64,000 nt of DNA. Origin: Chelonoidis abingdonii (lineage: Eukaryota > Chordata > Testudines > Testudinidae). The stretch spans positions 22,227,854 to 22,291,853 of the forward strand of contig NC_133790.1 in assembly GCF_003597395.2 (NCBI RefSeq). The letters are read 5' to 3'. How positions within the stretch are numbered: the first letter of the stretch is position 1; each line of letters begins with the position of its first letter. This document shows, piece after piece, positions 59,701 to 64,000 of the stretch. The translations under genes were made by a program, and so were the position numbers. The notes beneath the pieces were generated by a model. It was not told where the DNA came from and made no database searches. It worked only from the letters and a program-made list of their open reading frames with translations.

Positions 59701-61105
59701 CACAAGGTTCTGTGAACTGGGGATAATGTTTCATGCAGGTACCAATCATCACAGAGCTAGAGACTGGTGTAACTATTTAACTATTGGTGTAATATTTAAC
59801 TATCATTTTTCTAAAAAGGGTTATTTAATAAAAACCTTCCTGAGAACAGAAAGCACTGTGTGGTATTTCCCAGGAGTTCCCCTCAGGGACTGAAGCACTT
59901 AAGTGATGAACTGGAAAGCACAGAGAGTGTACTAGTCGGGGAAGCCTTCACACACGCATTCATGTAATAGTCCCAAAACCACTGTCTGGATAACACCACT
60001 GAGCCACAGTCCTGCCCTCCCTGCCTCTGCGAGCAGGGGAGCAATGCAGGACAAATAAAGAACTCACTCTCATCCTCCCACACTATTTCTACTCCTCCCT
60101 TATTGAAGCGTTTTACCCCTCCTTGGAGAGAGCAGCCTTTGGTTAGGGTAGCACACGACTAACTAGTATTATGACCGTAAAATGCCTTTGATATGGTGTC
60201 TGTTAAGCACCTAAATGATGAGCACAGGTGATCTATAAATAGAGGAGGATTCAGAACTCTCTACCTGCTCCAATTCTCACCTTTCTCCACTTGCTCCAAG
60301 ACCACTTCAGGCACTTTGAATAGTGAAACCTAAGAGCTTTCACCTTCTTGATCCTCCTAAAGGAAAAAGAGAGCAGACAGTTCTCTTACTGACCCAGACC
60401 TGTTGTGCTTCTCCAGCACCAAGCCTGAAACCACATTTGCTATTGTGCTGGGAACGCACATGTATTAAATATGTAAACATTTAGGATGTGCTAACTGCTT
60501 CTAAAACATGTGAGGAGTCAGTGTTGGTGTTAATCAGAAACTCCTTTGTGAAAGGGGCCAATTTTGAGACTGAATCAGGATCAGTCTCCCTTTCAAGCTG
60601 CCTCTTACTCTGATCTAATCTCCTGAATGTTCTTCTTCCAGAAATGGAAAGTCTTCCGCAGCAGTAGGTAGCAGTAATGATCACTGGCAAGAGCCGTGCG
60701 CTCTCGCTCCTCCAAACACACCACTGTTCTCCTGCGCCAGGAGCACCAGAAACGAACTAACACTTGCTGCTTAGAGTGAAGAATGGCCTGCAACAGACAG
60801 GAGAAAACCGGTGAACTCATGATATGGGCTGTAATGAGCAGCAGGGCAAGCTTCCTCAGAGGTGGTGATGGACACAGAGAATCGTCTCATATGGTCTCCA
60901 GCCACTCAAGTGGAATAGCAATGGGTGGAAGCCCATCTTGTGCTGCTCATGTTCATAGGAGGTGATCAGGAAACTGTTCCACCTATCCCCTTGGTGAAGT
61001 CCAAGGGAAAGTGCTGCATTTACCATTCTCTCTCTCGTACGGTTCTCTCGATGCTGACATGCACTCAGCCACCACGTGTCAAATACCTGTCTCATCAACA
61101 ATTCC
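35653..61105 (-). CDS. SFI1: SFI1 gene, centrin-binding spindle/centriole protein (spliced; 5' end outside window)
   Basis: Nineteen minus-strand exons chain in frame, in transcript order from 61105 down to the TAA at 35653-35655, coding about 805 residues. SFI1 is a long helical scaffold that binds centrins at the centriole/centrosome through repeats with a conserved Trp. Visible repeat cores include LLRQILSIWRE, LSKVLLQWRD, HLRATFLHWKE, LLQECLAKWKQYHLQC, VRALWHWSLSLQ, VFDAWLGFALERQRKKAR and YRCAMLWKRKAL. After these come a Pro/Ser-rich linker (with LLPPSSFM) and a C-terminal coiled coil (LEAELQHIQQQMQHY, SCRRQAR, VQQVQEELDQLEVQI). Several blocks match human SFI1 as remembered: HLQC, TVRALW, LERRRKKAR-like, QPRRP.FLL and SCRRQA. 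All introns are GT-AG. Human SFI1 is about 1240 residues, so roughly the first third is outside the window. Tail-to-tail adjacency with PISD supports the call. Confidence 0.95.
36188..36290 (-). CDS. SFI1: SFI1 exon 18 of 19 in window (coiled coil)
   Basis: Acceptor TCCCTCAG precedes 36290 and donor GTATGT follows 36188. One base plus 34 codons: SCRRQARILHKWLEMSTGAV then EQDVVQQVQEELDQ. Corresponds to human SCRRQASSLRRWLEL and EVEQQVQKELEQ. Confidence 0.95.
37368..37491 (-). CDS. SFI1: SFI1 exon 17 of 19 in window (coiled coil)
   Basis: Acceptor GGTTTCAG precedes 37491 and donor GTACGT follows 37368. Two bases, 40 codons, two bases: ESQRRQGYSTEGTELQKQ, LEAELQHIQQQMQHYHDSKQ, EL. Corresponds to human LEAELEEIQQQLLHYQTTKQN. 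Glu/Gln/Leu heptads predict a coiled coil. Confidence 0.95.
37597..37695 (-). CDS. SFI1: SFI1 exon 16 of 19 in window
   Basis: Acceptor TTCCACAG precedes 37695 and donor GTAAGT follows 37597. Two bases, 32 codons, one base: KHTSGIGLSGSGYYNRGSTS then HDSNQNPQACHC. Gly/Ser-rich linker. Called from flanking splice sites and exact phase fit between exons 15 and 17. Confidence 0.83.
37696..39806 (-). other. SFI1: SFI1 intron 15-16, distal part
   Basis: No exon needed by phase and none seen. No clear repeat until the hAT element at 39807. Confidence 0.5.
39807..40155. mobile_element. hAT-type non-autonomous transposon with perfect 8-bp TSD
   Basis: 349 bp with termini CAGTGGTCCCCAA and TTGGGGACCACTG, flanked by identical CCCTAGAG (39799-39806 and 40156-40163). 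The interior is GC-rich and partly self-complementary around GAAATTC/GAATTTC. No transposase. It lies in an SFI1 intron, 278 bp from exon 15. Confidence 0.92.
40434..40587 (-). CDS. SFI1: SFI1 exon 15 of 19 in window
   Basis: Acceptor GCTTTGTAG precedes 40587 and donor GTATGT follows 40434. It has 51 codons plus one base: NEGQPLKSHVETFLEDPQQA and on through KERKQPNSEGHLL to KESKPKTA. Charged, low-complexity linker sequence. Supported by splice sites and by phase continuity on both sides; little similarity to human is visible to me. Confidence 0.85.
41367..41649 (-). CDS. SFI1: SFI1 exon 14 of 19 in window (disordered linker)
   Basis: Acceptor CCTTCTAG precedes 41649 and donor GTGAGT follows 41367. 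One base plus 94 codons: LEGPEVPLLQTSM..., rich in Pro, Ser and Thr, with no repeat motif, ending PVLLPPSSFMSRLRCESEK. The PPSSFM block corresponds to human LLLPLSSFMP. Likely an unstructured spacer between the centrin-binding rod and the C-terminal coiled coil. Confidence 0.92.
42001..43015 (+). mobile_element. Solo LTR of an endogenous retroelement, about 1.0 kb
   Basis: Begins TGACAG and ends CTGTCA, the short inverted TG...CA termini of an LTR. Flanking 5-mers AAAGG and CAAGG match at four of five bases. Internally a TATA-like TGTATAAGA at about 42397 is followed by AATAAA at 42634-42639, in the order expected for a plus-strand LTR. No gag, pol or env sequence adjoins it. The family is unknown to me. 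Confidence 0.65.
43089..43624. mobile_element. hAT-type element with perfect 8-bp TSD, palindrome and G-rich minisatellite
   Basis: 536 bp flanked by identical GTGCCTGG (43081-43088 and 43625-43632). Ends share CCTCTAA/TTAGAGG. A perfect 22-bp inverted repeat lies at 43124-43145 and 43165-43186 with a 19-nt loop. Then about 370 bp of G-rich degenerate tandem sequence. The long reading frames here (e.g. 43209-43604 minus) are composition artefacts. Confidence 0.85.
44841..44936 (-). CDS. SFI1: SFI1 exon 13 of 19 in window
   Basis: Acceptor TTTCCCAG precedes 44936 and donor GTAAGA follows 44841. The longest open frame here is the wrong one. Phase and homology select the frame NAVRQARLQPRRPDFLLQSL then EGEGLLGIPFN, which matches human SARKQPRRPHFLLEP. 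One base in, two bases out. Confidence 0.92.
45600..45862 (-). CDS. SFI1: SFI1 exon 12 of 19 in window
   Basis: Acceptor CTTGGCAG precedes 45862 and donor GTGAGT follows 45600. It has 87 codons plus two bases. It opens with the last clear Sfi1 repeat (AAYSLHQTVYRCAMLWKRKA; human AAHSLHRAVRRCATLWKQK). It then turns into low-structure sequence with KKRVTFKMPMP (human RKVTFEGP), ending in AAEDFVLSEL. Confidence 0.95.
46020..46272 (+). mobile_element. CR1 3'-end fragment, split by a hAT insertion
   Basis: Recognised by GGTCAGGAAGGAATTTTCTC, CCAGGTCAGATTGGCAGAGA, AACTTGAAGTCTTTAAATCA and GTCAGACTAGAT, the usual turtle CR1 3' UTR. It is interrupted at GACTAGAT by the element 46273-46621 and resumes briefly at 46622. 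Confidence 0.75.
46273..46621. mobile_element. hAT-type non-autonomous transposon inside a CR1, perfect 8-bp TSD
   Basis: 349 bp flanked by GACTAGAT (46265-46272 and 46622-46629). Ends are imperfect inverted repeats, CAGGGATGCCAAGC and the complement of CAAGGTTTGGACACACCTG. The interior is GC-rich and non-coding. The 186-codon minus frame across it spans two unrelated repeats and is not a gene. Confidence 0.88.
46640..47012 (-). mobile_element. CR1 LINE 3' fragment, second subfamily
   Basis: Reads in minus orientation. Shares GAGGGAATGAACAGAACAGG and ACTAATAGCCATTGATGGAC with the copy at 256-600. Ends against the 3' terminus of the larger CR1 at about 47013. Confidence 0.8.
47013..50600 (-). 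mobile_element. CR1 LINE, 5'-truncated, defective
   Basis: Minus-strand order from the right: C-terminal esterase-like part of ORF1 (50570-50307); apurinic endonuclease of ORF2 (50080-49514, with NSRSLNNKMGELECL, ITETWWNE, VGLYYRPSN); linker (49498-49208); reverse transcriptase (48489-48079, with MPIFKKDPRGDPGSYK and YLDFQKAFDKVPH); FADD catalytic box at 47965-47976; thumb/C-terminal region (47802-47371). The 3' UTR ends near 47020 in repeated TATGAATCTA-type units. Frameshifts and stops separate the blocks, so it is inactive. A SINE sits inside it at 48699-48883. It lies in the intron between SFI1 exons 11 and 12, same strand as the gene. Confidence 0.93.
48699..48883 (+). mobile_element. 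Cryptodiran tRNA-derived SINE with CR1-like tail
   Basis: About 185 bp. Pol III A box in TAGCTCAGTGG (48711-48721) and B box in GTTAGTTCAATCC (48752-48764). The tail GGACTAGATGACCTTCTGAG runs into CTTCCAACCCTAAGATTCTA, ending ATTCTATGA like CR1. This matches the turtle tRNA-SINE family I know. Inserted in the opposite orientation into the CR1 at 47013-50600, so it is the younger of the two. Confidence 0.9.
50744..50920 (-). CDS. SFI1: SFI1 exon 11 of 19 in window
   Basis: Acceptor TACTGCAG precedes 50920 and donor GTATAC follows 50744. It has 59 codons, phase 0 at both ends: VFDAWLGFALERQRKKARIE, YRAALLKEGVTQILTYM and QLRGQLQAQHQLK. Matches human W.AFVLERRRKKARL and QEGATRLL. The following 4.9-kb intron carries a large CR1 LINE on the same strand. 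Confidence 0.96.
51309..51383 (-). CDS. SFI1: SFI1 exon 10 of 19 in window
   Basis: Acceptor GTTAACAG precedes 51383 and donor GTAAGG follows 51309. It has 25 codons, phase 0 at both ends: LAQKQWERQETVRALWHWSL then SLQGK. Equivalent to human [25 protein letters not shown] as I recall it. Confidence 0.95.
52036..52101 (-). CDS. SFI1: SFI1 exon 9 of 19 in window (22 codons)
   Basis: A short exon found because the human protein has an extra repeat between the HLQC and TVRALW blocks. Acceptor CTCCTGCAG precedes 52101 and donor GTGAGG follows 52036, phase 0 at both ends. It reads RRGDQLMTQRLCSTCFSCWK then RQ, in line with human TQLLAQRLSRTCFRQWRQQ. Skipping it would keep frame, so alternative splicing is possible. 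Confidence 0.9.
52586..52746 (-). CDS. SFI1: SFI1 exon 8 of 19 in window
   Basis: Acceptor TTGTAACAG precedes 52746 and donor GTGAGA follows 52586. Two bases plus 53 codons: HLRATFLHWKEFTTRSLVLR, then QHHQRQLLQECLAKWKQYHL and QCIGKM. Two complete Sfi1 repeats; the second is nearly the human [20 protein letters not shown]. Confidence 0.95.
52885..53145 (+). mobile_element. MIR SINE
   Basis: The MIR core is clear: CCAGCTCTGCCAATAAC, ACCTCAGACAAGTAACTTGA, TGCCTCAGTTTCCTCATCTG and AAAATGGGGATAATACC. Abuts the hAT element at 53146. Confidence 0.85.
53146..54170. mobile_element. Fold-back hAT-type transposon, 1.0 kb, perfect 8-bp TSD
   Basis: Termini TAGGGCTGT and CAGCCCTA, flanked by CTTTTAAT (53138-53145 and 54171-54178). 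Beyond the short ends, about 250-300 bp at each side are imperfect reverse complements. For example, AAATATATTGATTTAAATTA at the left matches ATAAATCAATATATTTGAAA at the right, with a shared AATCTCTTTATCATG block. The centre (about 53410-53850) may retain decayed transposase sequence, but no domain is readable. The AT-rich 118-codon minus frame is an artefact. Confidence 0.88.
54180..54422 (-). mobile_element. MIR SINE, minus orientation
   Basis: Reads CCCTATTTTAGAGATGAGGA, ACTGAGGCTCAGGGTAGATT, GACCTAACGTCACGCAAGAAG and ATCCTGGGCCAATGTCC, the reverse-strand MIR core. Confidence 0.8.
54711..54807 (-). CDS. SFI1: SFI1 exon 7 of 19 in window
   Basis: Acceptor TCCCTAG precedes 54807 and donor GTGAGC follows 54711. 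It has 32 codons plus one base: VLLQWRDTTCLWVYRRQQEA then RQARRCLDM. Matches human VLVQWREAVSVQMYYRQQE in pattern. Sits just upstream of a MIR/hAT repeat cluster in the next intron. Confidence 0.93.
55358..55460 (-). CDS. SFI1: SFI1 exon 6 of 19 in window
   Basis: Acceptor GTCCTTAG precedes 55460 and donor GTGGGA follows 55358. One base plus 34 codons, of which only this frame is open: QILSIWRENTVALVGEAKKA then HYRRSTLSK. Very close to the remembered human ENTMARVDEAKK...HYRRTICSK, which fixes the frame. Confidence 0.93.
55461..57250 (-). other. SFI1: SFI1 intron 5-6
   Basis: CTTAG to GTAAGC intron on the minus strand. About 56,590-57,060 contains AATAAACG, GTTTGTTGGAAGCAGC-like text and a GC-rich block (GGACACACCCGGGAGACTC) that resemble part of an LTR or another interspersed repeat; the family is not identified. 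Confidence 0.4.
57251..57327 (-). CDS. SFI1: SFI1 exon 5 of 19 in window
   Basis: Acceptor CTTGCAG precedes 57327 and donor GTAAGC follows 57251. It has 25 codons plus two bases: SYQQNIQCILRQVDKKDEER then NRALL and a split Arg. It joins exon 6 to make the repeat ALLRQILSIWRE, which resembles human LLRGALRRWKE. Confidence 0.9.
57776..57871 (-). CDS. SFI1: SFI1 exon 4 of 19 in window
   Basis: Acceptor TCTTGTAG precedes 57871 and donor GTAGGA follows 57776. It has 32 codons, phase 0 at both ends: YVGHRSKKWKTLVRADTYYQ then SLLARVLAAWK. Sfi1-repeat pattern of Leu-x-x-x-x-Trp-Lys. Confidence 0.9.
57872..60280 (-). other. SFI1: SFI1 intron 3-4
   Basis: 2.4 kb without an exon. C-rich, low-complexity text at 58,000-58,600 looks repeat-derived but could not be classed. 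A 95-codon plus frame at 59101-59388 lacks an ATG start and known similarity. Confidence 0.4.
60281..60356 (-). CDS. SFI1: SFI1 exon 3 of 19 in window
   Basis: Acceptor CCTTTAG precedes 60356 and donor GTGAGA follows 60281. One base completes Glu, then 25 codons rich in Lys and Trp (RIKKVKALRFHYSKC, LKWSWSKWRK). Ends in phase 0. Too short to show as a long reading frame; called from splice sites and phase. Confidence 0.88.
60609..60787 (-). CDS. SFI1: SFI1 exon 2 of 19 in window
   Basis: Acceptor TGTTGCAG precedes 60787 and donor GTAAGA follows 60609. Starts in phase 0 and ends with two bases. Contains two Trp-centred repeats: VLVRFWCSWRRRTVVCLEER and DHYCYLLLRKTFHFWKKN. The in-frame stop just after the donor confirms the exon end. 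Confidence 0.93.
61024..61105 (-). CDS. SFI1: SFI1 exon 1 of 19 in window
   Basis: Minus-strand acceptor TTGCAG precedes 61105 and donor GTAAAT follows 61024. One base completes a codon, then 27 codons: ELLMRQVFDTWWLSACQHRE and on to RERM. A typical Sfi1 repeat with a Trp core. It is the most 5' exon recognised; the preceding exon must end with two bases of a codon and lies right of the window or was not recognised in 61106-64000. Confidence 0.88.
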
Positions 61106-61579
61106 CTGCAAGCAAGAATGAAGAATGTCAGTGGAACCAAGGAATCCTGTCTAACATCTAAGGGACTGGCCTTATGGGCTCTGATAACAATGCCAGTCTG
61201 TCCAAATTGAAACCATTTGTTATGCAGTTGCTTAGATTTTATAGCATCAGGCAAGACTGTTTTAGAAGTCAATTACACCTCTTTATTCCATGGATTTTTT
61301 AAAAATAATTACACACACAAGTATACAGTCCATTCCACTGCTCCTTGAAATCCCACTTAGACTACTGAATGGTAACATTTATTGTTCTGCTGAATTTGCT
61401 AGAATTCCCTAATTCCACCCAGATTATTCTAATTTCCAGTTCCCTCATTGACAATATATCTGAAAGAAAATGATATAATATAACCTTGTGCTTCTTCTTC
61501 AAAAGCTATAAACACAGCCTTGCTACCTCCACACACTGACAGACCTTAATCTACGATTTGTCATGTTTAAAGACAGGCA

Positions 61580-61638
61580 CGACTTCTTTTCTTTTTCTTT
61601 TTTTTCCTTTTTTTTTTTCCTTTTTTTTTTTTTTTTAA
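61580..61638 (+). repeat. Polypyrimidine (T/C) tract
   Basis: Nearly uninterrupted T with interspersed C for about 58 bp; A-rich on the SFI1 sense strand. Simple repeat. Confidence 0.9.
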
Positions 61639-61714
61639 GGTGTCAGTGGTTTGAGTTACAAATTTAGCAAACGTTGTAAAATGGACTTGCAGAAAAATAT
61701 CAAGACAAAAACAT

Positions 61715-61925
61715 ATAGGAGGTAGAGTGGTCTAAGCACTGGACCAAACGGCCTCCTGTGTTCTATTCACTCCTCTGCCAATGCCTCAATGTGTAACCTT
61801 AAGCAAGTCATTTAATCTTGTTGCCCCAGTTTCCTCCTCTATAAAATGGGCTAATAGATTTGCCTGCCTGCCTTCCTCGCAAGGGTATATGGGGATATGT
61901 TTGTAAAGTATTTCAAAATTTAAAG
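61715..61925 (+). mobile_element. MIR SINE
   Basis: TAGAGTGGTCTAAGCACTGG, CCTTAAGCAAGTCATTTAAT and CCCCAGTTTCCTCCTCTATA with AAAATGGG identify MIR in plus orientation. It runs directly into the DNA element at 61926. Confidence 0.85.
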
Positions 61926-62995
61926 CAGTGATTTCCAAATAGTGGGTCCTGACCCACTAGAGGATTGGGTTATCTGTGCCCCAGATATGTGCCCCCACCT
62001 CAGCACTCTCACTTCCCCTGGGCAGCAGGCAGCAGTGCGGGGAGCAGGATCCGGACAGCAGGAGCAATGCAGATGAAGTCAACAGAGCCAGCAAGCGGAC
62101 AGTCAGCAGCCTGTCCCAGCCCCGCATGTACCCTGGAAGTGCTTCCACCTGACCCTCATTCTCACTTAACATAGGCAGCAGCCTTGAGAACGGGGTCCAG
62201 ACAGCAGCACAGAGAAAGCACCCCAGGGCACACATGGGTTGAGGACTGGCTGAGGACTGTCCACTTGTTGGCTCCAGCCTCCTCCTCTGCTCTGCTACTG
62301 CCACCCAGATCTGCTCTCACTTCCCCTGGACAGCAGGCAGCAATGTGGAGAGCGGGATATGGGAAGTGGCACCAGTATAGAGGAAGTGGCTGGACCAAGC
62401 AGAAAGTCATCAGCATGGTAGCAATTGTGGCCTGGCTGCAGGGAGGGAGGGGCCAGCTGGGGTTGCAGGACCAGGATGAGCTGAGCAGGGGACTTGGGGG
62501 CAGGATGGGACAGGGCTGGGCCAGGCCAGGGATGGGGGACCAGGGATGCTCCCCTCACCTTGATTCAAGGGAAGATTGGGATTGTGTGTCCCCCTGGCTG
62601 GGAGAGGAATCTGGTTCTTTGGAGTCTATTTCAGTAAAGCCCCCAGATATGAGAGGATCTCAGAGAGGCTAATTCCTTCTCAGCACAGAGACAGCCTGGA
62701 AAGCTCTTTTGTGTTTTCTGTGGTAGCCTGTCTTCCACTCTTACTTGAGGGAGTAATGGGGTGTTGCAGGAGCCCTATTAGAGTTCTCTAGCCACAAGAG
62801 GGGACAGGGCTGGGAAAGTAAGTGCAAGGTGCTGGGGGTGGGGGTTCTTTTGTGTTTCAATTAATAAAAGATTAAAAAATAGTAAACAGTAACATACACA
62901 CATAGACACACACACACACCATTCGTAAGGGTGGGTACCCAGAAAAGACAAAATGCAGTTGGTGGATCCCCTCACTAAAAAGTTGGGAACCACTG
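61926..62995. mobile_element. hAT-like DNA element with internal duplication, about 1.07 kb
   Basis: Ends CAGTGATTTCCAAA and TTGGGAACCACTG form imperfect inverted repeats. Flanking 8-mers (ATTTAAAG / CCGAAAAG) no longer match well. A block beginning TCACTTCCCCTG and continuing CAGCAGGCAGCA occurs twice about 308 bp apart (62009 and 62317), showing an internal duplication. A CA microsatellite lies at 62907-62919. No transposase. Confidence 0.65.
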
Positions 62996-64000
62996 CCGAA
63001 AAGCACAATATACATATATCTATGGAGGAGAGATCTAGAGGAGGGGTAATAATACTATACATGACACACACACATTGCCAAACTGCTGTGAACATTTACC
63101 AGCCTAGAAGCTTAGGCTGCAGCCCAACTGGAACGGCACCAATCTCAGACTGAAACAGCAGTTCCAAGGAGGAGCTGTTTCCAAAACTCTTTAACCTGGA
63201 TAGACTTCAGAACCTGCCAACAGGTCCCAGCCCTTCTCTAGCCCCAACACAACCAGAAGATGACTCAGGGCTGACCAGGCAACTTCTGAACAGGAGGCTA
63301 CTGCAGTTTATTAGATGTTTTCAAAGGTACAAACAGCAATTTAATAGATTGAAAATCAATAGGGTTTAGGCGTGTTGTGATGGAGGGTGTTGGTGGCTGC
63401 CAGCAAGCATGCTTGATTTAGGGGCAATCGCAAACCTTGTTGAAGCTGATGGTCATGCTACCCATCTTTCATTCAGACTAAATGAAAGTAGTAATTAAGA
63501 TCTTTAAGGAGTAAACAACAGAAGGTGCCACCCAAGGCTCTGGATAGCATGCGAATGCCACAGCAATAACTAACTCAGGGAGAATAAGATGGTATCCAAA
63601 GACTGATTGAAATACAGGGCCTGGGGCACTGAGTGGTGGAGCTGTGTGTGTCAGAAGGAGACAAGATCAGAAAGCACGATAAGCACTGGTGAGTGTGGCC
63701 CTAGGAGGAAGCCAAGAGAACTTCTTCTGCACACAGAACTGTTTGGAAAGCAAGCTTGGATTGTTTGTTCCTTGTTCCGTGTTCAGGGCAATGAGACTGC
63801 GTGTACTTTTTTTGTAAATAAACGTAACTGCATCAAACAAATACCTGACTCAATAATTTTCTCCTCCTAACTGACACTAATCAGGGAAGGCCCCAAATAT
63901 TGGCTAACCATTCAGGTCAAGGGGCAACATTCATCTAACAGTCATTCGTGCCTTTAAAAATCTTTCCCCATTCCCTCATATGTTCAACCCCTTTTCTGGC
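62996..64000 (-). other. SFI1: Upstream SFI1 intron (right window edge)
   Basis: No SFI1 exon recognised, although the exon preceding 61105 must exist upstream. AATAAACGTAACTGCATC at about 63818-63835 with flanking text may be LTR-derived; not classified. Confidence 0.4.

Overview
Vertebrate nuclear DNA, most likely a cryptodiran turtle. Two host genes show clean GT-AG exons that chain in frame. The intron and intergenic repeats are CR1 LINE fragments, a tRNA-derived SINE with a CR1-like tail (the type I know from hidden-necked turtles), MIR relics, a solo LTR and many hAT-type DNA elements. Nothing prokaryotic or plasmid-like is present. The species call rests on remembered repeat families, not on a search.

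Left half (about 1-34,210, + strand): PISD, phosphatidylserine decarboxylase. One upstream exon (7217-7392) encodes the mitochondrial-type N-terminal region. A second start (21907-21959 plus 24686-24851) encodes the alternative N-terminus known in mammals as the lipid-droplet form. Both splice in the same phase into five shared exons (27193-32619) holding the enzyme core and the LGST self-cleavage site. The second form is complete here at 375 codons. The first form lacks its initial exon, which must lie left of the window.

Right half (35,653-61,105, - strand): the 3' two thirds or so of SFI1, a centrin-binding centriole/centrosome protein. I resolved nineteen exons whose phases agree at every junction. 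Together they encode about 805 residues of Sfi1 repeats, a disordered linker and a C-terminal coiled coil. The 5' exons lie beyond the right edge. PISD and SFI1 face each other tail to tail with about 3.0 kb between stop codons, the same order I recall for human 22q12.

The remainder is intronic and repeat-rich. The clearest mobile DNA is: a 5'-truncated CR1 (about 47,020-50,600) with a SINE inside it; four hAT-type insertions with perfect 8-bp target duplications (39807-40155, 43089-43624, 46273-46621, 53146-54170); a 1.0-kb solo LTR (42001-43015); a hairpin-shaped retroposon with a 10-bp duplication (12091-12260); and a tRNA-Asp-like sequence joined to a CR1-like tail (6261-6378). I found no unknown gene system. 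The most notable items are the conserved two-start PISD locus, the tRNA-Asp/CR1 chimera, and the fold-back elements inside introns.
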